Source of the DNA: CAWVSB01 sp036960375
GTDB lineage: Bacteria > Pseudomonadota > Gammaproteobacteria > Pseudomonadales > CAWVSB01
NCBI GenBank assembly: GCA_036960375.1
Contig: JBALVY010000010.1
Coordinates: forward strand, 62,001 to 126,000
DNA length: 64,000 bases
Direction of reading: 5' to 3'
This document shows positions 1 through 7,709 of this stretch, piece by piece. Under the pieces are notes generated by a model. The model was not told the origin of the DNA and did not search any database. It saw nothing but the letters and a program-made list of their open reading frames with translations. Positions within the stretch are counted from its first letter, which is position 1, and every line of letters starts with the position of its first letter. The position numbers and the translations under genes were made by a program.

Positions 1-533
1 TTGTACTTGAACTTGCCTGCGGCTTTAACAGAGGCTTTCTCGAAATATCCGGATGGCTGACAATCGGTTGGAACGACATCGCGGGTAGTACCCGCTTTGG
101 TCACCGTGTATTCAACAATACAGTAACCTTCCACTCCACGACTATTGGCCCTGTTAGGGTAAATTGGAGCAACCTTAACAATAGGTAGATATTCACCATC
201 GGTGACAGATAAACCACCTGAACCAATCTTTATATCAGCCTTGGGCGTAAAATTGACGTTAAGTGCCGTATCGACCTGAACGTTCAGGTTTTGCGGCGTA
301 TCAAGTTCAGGCGGCGGCTCATCAGGATCTTCAGGTTTATCCGGCTTGACCTCTGCTACGTTTACATCTATCTCTACATCGGGCATGGTAATGTCAGCGA
401 TTTTAGGTCCTTTTTTGCCATCCAGGTCCACATCTGACATTGCTATCAGTGAGTACATGATAACAAGCAAACCCACTGTGACGAATGCCGCGAGGATCGA
501 GCCAATACCAAATCTAACTACATTTGCACTCAT
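1..533 (-). CDS. tonB: TonB-family energy transducer (C-terminus outside window)
   Basis: Periplasm-spanning protein that passes proton-motive energy from ExbB/ExbD to outer-membrane receptors. It opens at an ATG (533-531) with a short N-terminus and one hydrophobic segment (roughly residues 8-30). A short acidic Pro-rich stretch (PEDPDEPPPELDTPQ) follows, then the start of the TonB C-terminal domain (AGTTRDVVPTDCQPSGYFEK). The Pro-rich linker is short, as in TonB2-type proteins. The gene runs off the left edge, so the last part of the domain is missing. It begins 5 bp after exbD ends and is the last visible gene of a five-gene operon. A TPR protein often follows in such operons but would lie outside. 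Confidence 0.85.
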   Translation of the reverse strand, partial: MSANVVRFGIGSILAAFVTVGLLVIMYSLIAMSDVDLDGKKGPKIADITMPDVEIDVNVAEVKPDKPEDPDEPPPELDTPQNLNVQVDTALNVNFTPKADIKIGSGGLSVTDGEYLPIVKVAPIYPNRANSRGVEGYCIVEYTVTKAGTTRDVVPTDCQPSGYFEKASVKAAGKFKY

Positions 534-538
534 AGTAA

Positions 539-946
539 TTAATCTTCTTCAGCAGCAATGTGAATGCTCGTAACGCCGGCTTCACGCGCAGCATCATAAA
601 CCAGAGCATATTTCTCAGCGGTGGACAGCTGGTCCGCCTGAATAACCACAGCACCCTTGGGATTTTCTGCATGCATACGCTCAACCACGGACTTTACAGA
701 CACCGGCTTGGTAAGTAGCTTATTAATCCAAATATCGTCTGTAGCAGTAATCGCAATCAGGATGTTTTGATTTTCAACTTTCTCACGCGTCTCAGCGTCT
801 GGGCGATTTACATCGACACCAGGCTCCTTAATAAAGGTCGCTGTAACGATGAAGAAGATCAACATAATAAACACCACATCGAGCATGGGCGTGAGGTCAA
901 TTGCCTGGCCCTGCTCTTCGGCTTTGCGCTTAATTAGTGATTTCAT
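539..946 (-). CDS. exbD: ExbD-type biopolymer transport protein
   Basis: Inner-membrane proton-channel subunit of the TonB system, 135 aa. One N-terminal transmembrane helix carries the conserved acidic residue (TPMLDVVFIMLIFF, Asp23), the expected proton-carrying position of the ExbD/TolR family. The rest is a periplasmic domain with GAVVIQADQLS and a short acidic C-terminus (HIAAEED). Length is normal for ExbD. It lies between exbB (10 bp upstream) and tonB (5 bp downstream), so co-transcription and joint function are expected. Confidence 0.92.
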   Translation of the reverse strand: MKSLIKRKAEEQGQAIDLTPMLDVVFIMLIFFIVTATFIKEPGVDVNRPDAETREKVENQNILIAITATDDIWINKLLTKPVSVKSVVERMHAENPKGAVVIQADQLSTAEKYALVYDAAREAGVTSIHIAAEED

Positions 947-955
947 ACGTCGCTC

Positions 956-1486
956 TTAGTGGTCAGTTGTCAGGTGATCAGCCAGAAGCTGCGACTCGGT
1001 CTGAGCCACTTTTTCCAGATAACTCATCGCGAATACGCCAGAAAGTGCCGCTACCATGCCCGCCATTGTCGGGATAGTCGCTTTAGAAACACCGCCAGCC
1101 ATAGATTTAGCGTCGCCGCCGCCCGTTACTGCCATAATGTTAAATACTTCGATCATCCCAGTAACAGTTCCTAGCAGTCCCATCAAGGGACACAGGGCAA
1201 CCATGGTTTTGATCATCGGTAAATAATTGTTAATTTTCAGGGTTACCCTGGAAATCAGCGCTCTGCGAATCTGGCGTGCTGCCCAGGACTGACGCTCAGA
1301 GCGTGATTCCCAAGCGCTAAGCGCGCCATTCACGTCTTTGCGCAAGGCTCCACGGTAATACCAGAGCCGCTCAAAAATAGCTGTCCACATAGCGAACGTG
1401 AGCGGAACGATAAACCATTTGAGCACGAAGCCACCCGACACTAAAAAGTTATTTAGCTGGGAATAATACTCAAGGATTACATACAT
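956..1486 (-). CDS. exbB: ExbB-type MotA/TolQ/ExbB proton channel
   Basis: Inner-membrane channel subunit of the TonB motor, 176 aa. It is short and resembles ExbB2 of TonB2 systems rather than the longer E. coli ExbB. The MotA/TolQ/ExbB domain fills the C-terminal half, with the typical MVALCPLMGLLGTVTGMIE helix followed by GGGDAKSMAGGVSKA and a last helix (AALSGVFAMSYLEK). It sits between the TtpC-like gene (19 bp upstream) and exbD. It is the second ExbB-fold protein of the operon, since the preceding gene also ends in this domain. Confidence 0.92.
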   Translation of the reverse strand: MYVILEYYSQLNNFLVSGGFVLKWFIVPLTFAMWTAIFERLWYYRGALRKDVNGALSAWESRSERQSWAARQIRRALISRVTLKINNYLPMIKTMVALCPLMGLLGTVTGMIEVFNIMAVTGGGDAKSMAGGVSKATIPTMAGMVAALSGVFAMSYLEKVAQTESQLLADHLTTDH

Positions 1487-1505
1487 TGAGATCTAATCTC
1501 CCAGC

Positions 1506-2885
1506 TTAAGCTTTTGTTGTGTGCTCAGCGATAATCCCGGTGGACTGCTCTTCCAGGACATGAATAATGCTCTTGGCGCGAGCCGCTACAATGGTGTGCA
1601 TCAGAACAGTCGGGATTGCTACCAGCAGACCCAGAACCGTTGTAATCAATGCACCGGAAATACCGCCAGCCATTGCCTTGGGATCACCAGCACCAAATAT
1701 GGTGATTGCCTGGAAGGTAATGATCATACCCGTTACCGTACCCAGCAGACCCATAAGTGGCGCTACCGCGGCAATGATCTTCAAACCATTGAGATAACTT
1801 TCGATGGCCGGAATTTCCTTCAGCACAGCTTCTGACAGCTTAAGCTCCAGAGTTTCACTATCCATGCTGGGGTTCTCTTCATGCACCATCAGTACACGAC
1901 CCAGTGGATTATTAGGATTTGCCTTGTCGCTTTTAAGCTGCGAGCTAACCTTCGAACTCATGCCAATCAAGACAATCATACGCCAAATGGCAAGCAATAT
2001 AGCTACGACACCCACTGCGGTGATTGCGTAACCAACATAGCCACCCTGATGCCAGCGTTCTTCAAGAGTTGGCGTGCCAATTAGGGCAGACAATAAAGAA
2101 CCACCAGTAGGACCGGTAGGGTCAATACCAAAGCTCTGCAGACCATCGGTAGCGGAAGACGCATCAGATGCCCAGCTCAGGTAACGGCCATCAGGCTGAC
2201 GAGGCAACTCTTCGATAACACCGTTAGAACCATAAGTCAGGTATTTGCCATCAGTGGTTACCAGGTTAAAGGAACCCACTCGTAATACGTCGGCTTCTAT
2301 CTGATCACCATTAGGTGTCACAACAGTAGCAGCAAAAGTAGTAATACGACCCGACTCAGTCATTTCACGCTGCAATTCAAACCACAGACGTTCAATTTCA
2401 TCAATAGACGGCAACTGATCAGAGTTTGTCATTTTGGCAACCAGGCCATCGAGAAACTCTTCACGACCAGGATACTGTGCACTCACGCGTGACACTTCAA
2501 AGTTGGAGCGCATGTCGCCAGCGGCAGAGGTCAGGTGACCAAACAATTCACTCAGAGTACCCAAACGCTCTTTCAAACGTTTTTGCGCATCAACCACTTT
2601 AATTTCATTGGCTTCAAACTGCTGCTCTTTCTGAACAGAGAGACGTTCCAGCTTGGTGCGCTGTGCTTTGGCGTTAGCCAAAGTTTGTGCTTGCTTGGCT
2701 TTCTCTTTTTTGAAGCGCGCTTCACGGGCTTTGTTTTCTTTAGCCTCTGCGTAGCTACCATCCTGTACCTGCTTAAGCAGGTCATCCAGAGTAACAGCCT
2801 TGTCTTGAGCCATTACAGCAGAAGAGGCCAGAGCGAGGGCAGCGCCGAATACGGCGACTTTCTTAAATAGCTTGCGAGTATTCAT
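1506..2885 (-). CDS. ttpC: TtpC-like MotA/TolQ/ExbB protein with periplasmic coiled coil
   Basis: Accessory energy-transduction protein of TonB2 systems, 459 aa. It has an N-terminal signal-like segment (ALALASSAVMAQ), a charged coiled coil at about residues 35-110 rich in Lys/Glu/Ala, and a middle periplasmic domain. A transmembrane ExbB-type domain fills roughly residues 285-455 (AAVAPLMGLLGTVTGMI, then GAGDPKAMAGGISGAL). In Vibrio, TtpC is required for TonB2-dependent iron uptake; the assignment here rests on this architecture and gene order. The start codon overlaps the stop of the DUF3450 gene by one base (TAATG), implying translational coupling. Confidence 0.85.
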   Translation of the reverse strand: MNTRKLFKKVAVFGAALALASSAVMAQDKAVTLDDLLKQVQDGSYAEAKENKAREARFKKEKAKQAQTLANAKAQRTKLERLSVQKEQQFEANEIKVVDAQKRLKERLGTLSELFGHLTSAAGDMRSNFEVSRVSAQYPGREEFLDGLVAKMTNSDQLPSIDEIERLWFELQREMTESGRITTFAATVVTPNGDQIEADVLRVGSFNLVTTDGKYLTYGSNGVIEELPRQPDGRYLSWASDASSATDGLQSFGIDPTGPTGGSLLSALIGTPTLEERWHQGGYVGYAITAVGVVAILLAIWRMIVLIGMSSKVSSQLKSDKANPNNPLGRVLMVHEENPSMDSETLELKLSEAVLKEIPAIESYLNGLKIIAAVAPLMGLLGTVTGMIITFQAITIFGAGDPKAMAGGISGALITTVLGLLVAIPTVLMHTIVAARAKSIIHVLEEQSTGIIAEHTTKA

Positions 2886-3673
2886 TAGTTACCTGCCTCC
2901 GGTGCTTGAATGGCCACAGTCATGATGTCTTTAACGGCCTGGTTTTGCGCAATGCGAATTCCTTTCTGAACAGCGCTCTTATACTGACCACTATCCAACT
3001 GAACCCATTCTTTCAGGTCTTGATCCCAGGCACCGGTAATTGTTGTATCGGTAGTCTGGTAAAGTAGAGAGATACGACCGATACGCAACATATTCACTTC
3101 ACGCGACTCGCCGTCAATTTCTACACTGCTTTTGTAGGTATCGATTTTACGACCGTACTCAGCTTCGATTTTGTAGCCTTCAAGAACCTGACGGAATTTC
3201 TCCGCTACGGTTAGATCAGAGCGGTCGAGATTGTTGCGCAGGAAACCTATACGCTGGTTACGCTCTTCTATATGGAAGGGAACATCCAAACTGACAAATT
3301 CTTCCAATGAGTCAACCATCCGGATAACCAGTGGCAGCATTTGACGCTGGATCACAGTTACCTGACCGATAGAAGTTTCAATGTCGCCTATACGCTTGTT
3401 CTGGTTATCGATCTGTTTATCCAGCCGAGCGTTATACACTTTAAGACCTTCAATTTGCTTGAGGACTGTTTTGTAGTCCTGTAACAAATCACCTGTCTCA
3501 TCGGCCAACTTATCAACCTTCTTTTGCGAAGATTGTGATGCCTTTGTATTGGCCTGGCCAACTTTGAGAATATTATCCAGCGTGTCAGCCTGAGCTGTCG
3601 TCGCACTTCCTAGTACTGCACTGCCTACAAAAATAGTAGCGAGTGCGATCGTTTTGATTCGATGCATATTCAT
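2885..3673 (-). CDS. DUF3450 periplasmic coiled-coil protein of the TonB2 operon
   Basis: 262 aa, with a signal peptide (ATIFVGSAVLGSATTAQA, cleavage near residue 29) and a long predicted coiled coil at about residues 38-110 (KKVDKLADETGDLLQDYK and onward). A family-typical region with SLEEFVSLDVPFHIEER and SLLYQTTD follows. This matches DUF3450 proteins that precede ttpC-exbB-exbD-tonB in many marine gammaproteobacteria. The biochemical role is not established; a scaffold for the periplasmic part of the motor is a reasonable inference. It is the first gene of the operon, with a promoter candidate directly upstream. A second in-frame ATG lies two codons downstream, so the exact start is open by 6 bp. 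Confidence 0.85.
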   Translation of the reverse strand: MNMHRIKTIALATIFVGSAVLGSATTAQADTLDNILKVGQANTKASQSSQKKVDKLADETGDLLQDYKTVLKQIEGLKVYNARLDKQIDNQNKRIGDIETSIGQVTVIQRQMLPLVIRMVDSLEEFVSLDVPFHIEERNQRIGFLRNNLDRSDLTVAEKFRQVLEGYKIEAEYGRKIDTYKSSVEIDGESREVNMLRIGRISLLYQTTDTTITGAWDQDLKEWVQLDSGQYKSAVQKGIRIAQNQAVKDIMTVAIQAPEAGN

Positions 3674-3696
3674 GGGAATAGCGGTTCCTTAGAATG

Positions 3697-3726
3697 ATTA
3701 TAAAACGTCTAAAAATCTTTTGTTAC
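3697..3726 (-). promoter_or_regulatory. Candidate sigma70 promoter of the TonB2 operon
   Basis: On the minus strand a perfect TATAAT (3702-3697) is preceded after 18 bp by GTAACA (3726-3721), a 4/6 match to TTGACA. It ends 23 bp before the DUF3450 start codon. I looked for a Fur box because of the TonB context and saw only AT-rich sequence without a convincing match. Confidence 0.45.
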
Positions 3727-3969
3727 CCTGGCAGATCTTGTGTTGTTTTAACACTGCCAGATTAAAAACGCAGACCACGAATGGCCATGCAGGGGTGACA
3801 TTTAATAACAACCAATTTCATTAATCAATATTAATAACGCACTGAAGGCATCAAGCCTAGATGCTTGACAGGACAGGTTTTTTGGGTACGGCCTTGAAGC
3901 CCGCTGAAGCAGTAACCGGCAGCCAATATTGCGGGTATTAAAGTAACATCTATCGAAATATCAGTAACA
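3727..3969. other. Intergenic region between the TonB2 operon and folA
   Basis: About 240 bp upstream of the promoter candidate of the DUF3450 operon and downstream of folA. It contains AT-rich stretches (for example around 3800-3840) and no open frame, strong hairpin with a T-run, or tRNA that I can see. Confidence 0.5.
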
Positions 3970-4479
3970 CTAAGTCGGTTTTCGCTCTAAAGTGCACAAA
4001 TTATAGCCATAACTATTTGCATCACTGGCAGCAAAACTTTCTCGATGAATTTCACTCCAATCGCTTTGCTCAAACTCGGGGAACCACGCATCGCCTTCAA
4101 CATCGGCATTTACCTCAGTTAAATAGAGTCGATCAACATAAGGCCAGCATGCCAGGTAGATTTGCGCACCACCGATAACGACCACTTCATCCGCGCCATC
4201 CTTTTGCGCAATTTCTGCGGCCAAAGCCAGCGCCTCATCGACACTGGTAACCTGATGCATGGCATCGTGCAATGGCTGCTGCTGTGAGCTAATAACAATA
4301 TTGGCTCTGCCAGGTAACGGCCGACCGATCGACTCGAAGGTTTTACGCCCCATGATGATCGGCTTGCCCAGCGTTGTACGCTTGAAATATTTCAGGTCTT
4401 CGGGCAAATACCAGGGCAGTTTGTTGTCCCGCCCGATAACCCGGTTACGCGCCATCGCAACAATCATAGCCACTCGCAT
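3970..4479 (-). CDS. folA: Dihydrofolate reductase
   Basis: Reduces dihydrofolate to tetrahydrofolate with NADPH; cytosolic, 169 aa. N-terminal MIVAMARNRVIGRDNKLPW contains the family-typical start, and WYLPEDLKYFKRTT supplies the substrate-binding acidic position. MGRKTFESIGRPLPGR is the cofactor-binding region and EVVVIGGAQIY is the glycine-rich loop. It overlaps the thyA stop (ATGA), so the two are coupled. This makes sense because ThyA oxidises the folate that FolA then reduces. Confidence 0.96.
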   Translation of the reverse strand: MRVAMIVAMARNRVIGRDNKLPWYLPEDLKYFKRTTLGKPIIMGRKTFESIGRPLPGRANIVISSQQQPLHDAMHQVTSVDEALALAAEIAQKDGADEVVVIGGAQIYLACWPYVDRLYLTEVNADVEGDAWFPEFEQSDWSEIHRESFAASDANSYGYNLCTLERKPT

Positions 4480-5273
4480 CAGATAGCTACCGGCGCAGAA
4501 ATATGCGCACCAGACTGATAGTCCTGCAGCTCAAAATCCTCATAACAAAAGCCAAATATATCTTTAATTTCAGGGTTTATTCGCATAGTGGGCAATGGTA
4601 GCGGATCGCGCTGCAGCTGTGTTTCAACCTGTTCCATATGATTGGAATACAAATGCGCATCACCAAAAGTATGGACAAAATCTCCAACTTCAAGGTCACA
4701 CACCTGAGCCACCATCATCGTCAACAGAGCATAGGAGGCAATATTAAACGGCACCCCCAAAAAGATGTCGGCGCTACGCTGATACAACTGACAGGACAAG
4801 CGCCCGTTGGCCACATAGAACTGAAAAAAGGCATGGCAAGGCGGCAGGGCCATATTATCGATTTCAGCCACATTCCAGGCACTGACAATGTGACGGCGTG
4901 AATCCGGGTTGCTCCTGATGGCTTCAATCAATTCACTAATCTGGTCTATATGACGACCATCCGGGGTAGGCCAATTACGCCACTGATAACCGTAAACCGG
5001 GCCAAGCTCGCCCTGCTCGTCAGCCCACTCATCCCAAATACGCACACCGTTTTCTTTTAGATAAGCGATATTGGTATCGCCAGCCAAAAACCAGAGCAGC
5101 TCATGAATGATAGAGCGCAAATGCAGCTTTTTGGTGGTGACCATCGGAAAGCCCTGCGCCAGGTCAAAGCGCATTTGATAACCAAATACACTCAGTGTAC
5201 CGGTCCCGGTACGGTCTTCTTTTACTGCGCCACTATCGCGAACATGACGCATTAGATCGAGATATTGCTTCAT
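4479..5273 (-). CDS. thyA: Thymidylate synthase
   Basis: Converts dUMP and methylene-tetrahydrofolate to dTMP and dihydrofolate. The 264 aa match the length of E. coli ThyA. The catalytic cysteine is in ALPPCHAFFQFYV, the arginines of the phosphate site in NPDSRRHIVSAWN, and the dUMP-binding region in QLYQRSADIFLGVPFNIASY. The N-terminus KQYLDLMRHV and the EDRTGTGTLSVFG loop are standard. The 5' end overlaps the lgt stop by 4 bp and the 3' end overlaps folA, giving a compact lgt-thyA-folA operon. Confidence 0.97.
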   Translation of the reverse strand: MKQYLDLMRHVRDSGAVKEDRTGTGTLSVFGYQMRFDLAQGFPMVTTKKLHLRSIIHELLWFLAGDTNIAYLKENGVRIWDEWADEQGELGPVYGYQWRNWPTPDGRHIDQISELIEAIRSNPDSRRHIVSAWNVAEIDNMALPPCHAFFQFYVANGRLSCQLYQRSADIFLGVPFNIASYALLTMMVAQVCDLEVGDFVHTFGDAHLYSNHMEQVETQLQRDPLPLPTMRINPEIKDIFGFCYEDFELQDYQSGAHISAPVAI

Positions 5274-6061
5274 TTAACTTGCCCTCTTCTACTGGCAACA
5301 ACCAGCAAAATTATTCCCAACGCCAACATCGGCACTGATAGAAACTGCCCCCGGGTCATCCAGCCGAAAGCATCGAAACCGATATGCCCATCGGGCTCAC
5401 GTACAAACTCCACCGCAAAACGAAATACCCCATAACACAGCAGAAACATGCCTGAAACAAAATAGCGGGGACGCGGCTTTGACGACACATAATATAAAAT
5501 CACGAATAATAAAACGCCCTCCAACGCAGCCTGATAAAGCTGCGAGGGGTGCCTGACCAGCTGTAAGGGGTCAGCAGGAAAAACCATCCCCCATGCGCTG
5601 CTGGTTTCTCGGCCCCACAATTCCTGACCGATAAAATTCCCCAGGCGACCAAGACCTAGCCCCAGAGGAAATAACGGCGCAATAAAATCCAGCACATCGA
5701 TCGGGTGCAAACTGTATTTACGCGCAAAAAGAACAATAGCGAGAATGACTCCAAGCAGCCCGCCATGGAAAGACATACCGCCCTCCCATACCCGCAGCAA
5801 CCACAGCGGGTCATCCAGAAATCGATCGAAATTATAAAACAGGACATAACCAGCACGCCCGCCCAATACAATGCCGCAAGCAGCAAAGAAGACAAGATCT
5901 TCAACCTGCGCAGGTTTGACACAGGTATAGGGCTGCCGCGCGCGGCGCAGAGCCAGCCACCAACCACCCGCCAAACCAAACAAATACATCAGCCCGTACC
6001 AATGAATCTCTAAAGGACCCAATGACACGGCAACCGGATCAATCGCCGGATAACTCAACAT
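5270..6061 (-). CDS. lgt: Prolipoprotein diacylglyceryl transferase
   Basis: Inner-membrane enzyme that attaches diacylglycerol to the lipobox cysteine of prolipoproteins; 263 aa with about seven hydrophobic segments. The Lgt signature is visible as GLGRLGNFIGQELWGR, preceded by the MSFHGGLLG motif with the conserved His. Several lipoprotein genes in this window (FKBP lipoprotein, DUF3012, DUF4136) would need it. It starts 6 bp from the TSUP gene and overlaps thyA, and its order with ptsP and thyA is conserved in gammaproteobacteria. Confidence 0.96.
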   Translation of the reverse strand: MLSYPAIDPVAVSLGPLEIHWYGLMYLFGLAGGWWLALRRARQPYTCVKPAQVEDLVFFAACGIVLGGRAGYVLFYNFDRFLDDPLWLLRVWEGGMSFHGGLLGVILAIVLFARKYSLHPIDVLDFIAPLFPLGLGLGRLGNFIGQELWGRETSSAWGMVFPADPLQLVRHPSQLYQAALEGVLLFVILYYVSSKPRPRYFVSGMFLLCYGVFRFAVEFVREPDGHIGFDAFGWMTRGQFLSVPMLALGIILLVVASRRGQVK

Positions 6062-6067
6062 AAAAAC

Positions 6068-6862
6068 CTACCCTAAAGCTTTATAAATAAACTGGCAGCC
6101 CACCACCAATAAAAACAAGGCAAATATCTGCTTCAGCCGATCGGCCGGCAGCGAATGCGCCAAACGCGCACCGAACCTGGCACACACAGCGCTAGACAAA
6201 ATGATACCCAGGAAAGCAGGCCAGTAAACAAAACCGCTACTCCACTCCGGTAGCTGTTCATTACCCCAGCCTTGCCAGATATTAACCAGACCGCCACTCA
6301 AAGCAATAGGCAGACCACAAGCCGCAGCGGTAGCGATCGCCTGCTGCACGCGTACATTACACCAACTCAGGTAGGGCACAGTGAGAGAACCTCCGCCTAT
6401 ACCAAAGATAGCCGATACCGAACCAATAATCCCACCAACCGCCAGTAAGGGCAGTCGTCCAGGCAGATCACGATGGGGCGCTGGACGCATGCCAAAACCC
6501 ATCTGAGCGGCAATGATTATCGCAAATACACCGATGGCGAGCTGTAGTGCAGGCCCACTCAAGCTCGCCGCAAAGCGCACGCCAAAATACCCTCCAACTA
6601 AAATGCCGGGCGTCAAAGACCAAAAAATTGGCCAGCGAATAGCGCCCGCCAAATGGTGGCCCCGCACAGAACTGATAGAGGTAATCACGATGGTTGCCAA
6701 AGAAGTACCCACCGCCAAATGCGTCAATACTTCGGGTGCCACTCCCTGATAGTGAAAGGCGTAAATCAGGGTCGGCACAATCACCAACCCACCGCCAATA
6801 CCAAACAAGCCGGCAGCCAAACCTGCAAACGCCCCCAACCCCAAGTAAAGTAGTATGATCAT
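6068..6862 (-). CDS. TSUP-family (TauE/SafE) membrane transporter
   Basis: 264 aa integral membrane protein with the two-fold internal repeat of the sulfite exporter TauE/SafE family: GLFGIGGGLVIVPTL near residue 20 and AIFGIGGGSLTVPYL near residue 155. Around eight hydrophobic helices. Family members move sulfite, sulfonates or other organic anions; the substrate cannot be told from sequence. It is the first gene of the lgt-thyA-folA group. Its start overlaps the antisense extension upstream of the NRDE gene, so the two genes are divergent with a short shared promoter region. Confidence 0.88.
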   Translation of the reverse strand: MIILLYLGLGAFAGLAAGLFGIGGGLVIVPTLIYAFHYQGVAPEVLTHLAVGTSLATIVITSISSVRGHHLAGAIRWPIFWSLTPGILVGGYFGVRFAASLSGPALQLAIGVFAIIIAAQMGFGMRPAPHRDLPGRLPLLAVGGIIGSVSAIFGIGGGSLTVPYLSWCNVRVQQAIATAAACGLPIALSGGLVNIWQGWGNEQLPEWSSGFVYWPAFLGIILSSAVCARFGARLAHSLPADRLKQIFALFLLVVGCQFIYKALG

Positions 6863-6926
6863 ACAGTGGCCACATTGTCGAAATGTGGCTTATTATCCTT
6901 ATGCCACGAGACAAGACCAGCTAAAT

Positions 6927-7709
6927 ATGTGCCTGATTGTATTTGCTTACAAAACCCATCCAGATTACCCGCTGGTATTACTGGCTAATCGCGATGAGTT
7001 CTATCAGCGACCCACACTTGCCTCGCGCTTCTGGCCGCAACAAAACGCGATCTTAGCCGGCCGCGACGAGCAAGCAGGCGGTACGTGGATGGGTATAAAT
7101 CGCAATCAACGCTTTATTGCACTAACTAATCATCGCCACCCAAGCCAGGGCGGCGATTTCAAATCACGCGGACATATATGCCGAGATTTTCTTAGCGGTG
7201 AACAGGACTGCCATCAATTTCTACAAAAAATGGCCAATGAGAGCGATCTGTATGCCGGCTACAACCTACTGCTCGGTGACGGCGAACAGATGTTTTATTA
7301 TGGCAGCAGAGATAAGCAGATACAGCAGCTGGAAGCAGGCATTTATGGACTGAGTAATGCCACGCTGGATTCACCCTGGCCAAAAACAGACAGAGCTAAA
7401 GACCAACTCAGCCAACAACTGGTAGAAAACCTGAACCGAGAAAGCTTGCTAGCCGTGCTCCAGGACCCTAGCCTGCCGCCCGACACTCACCTGCCTGATA
7501 CGGGCATCGGCCTGGATTTGGAACGCATACTGTCACCCATATTTATTAATAGCGAGGGCTACGGCACCCGCTCCAGCACACTGCTTTTATGCAGGAAAGA
7601 TGACGCCGACTGGACAGAGCGCAGCTACAACTCAGCTGGCACCGTTAGTGGAGAAGTACAGTATCGCTTTAGCTTCACACAGCCAGAAGAGGACGCAAGT
7701 GGCGACTGA
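6927..7709 (+). CDS. NRDE-family (TANGO2-like) protein
   Basis: 260 aa protein of the NRDE family, named for the motif seen here as LLANRDEFYQRPT. I chose the internal ATG at 6927 because it gives the family-typical MCLIVFAYK start with Cys2, which resembles an Ntn-hydrolase-type N-terminus. An upstream in-frame ATG at 6855 would add 24 unrelated residues. Other conserved parts are GGTWMGINRNQRF, LTNHRHP and YGLSNATLDSPWPK. Function in bacteria is unproven; eukaryotic TANGO2 is linked to heme and lipid handling. The 3' end overlaps ptsP on the other strand by 35 bp. Confidence 0.85.
   Translation: MCLIVFAYKTHPDYPLVLLANRDEFYQRPTLASRFWPQQNAILAGRDEQAGGTWMGINRNQRFIALTNHRHPSQGGDFKSRGHICRDFLSGEQDCHQFLQKMANESDLYAGYNLLLGDGEQMFYYGSRDKQIQQLEAGIYGLSNATLDSPWPKTDRAKDQLSQQLVENLNRESLLAVLQDPSLPPDTHLPDTGIGLDLERILSPIFINSEGYGTRSSTLLLCRKDDADWTERSYNSAGTVSGEVQYRFSFTQPEEDASGD

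Noticed and set aside
3697..3969. Fur box before the TonB2 operon
   Set aside because: Only AT-rich sequence and one partial half-site; no 19-bp palindrome of the expected type.
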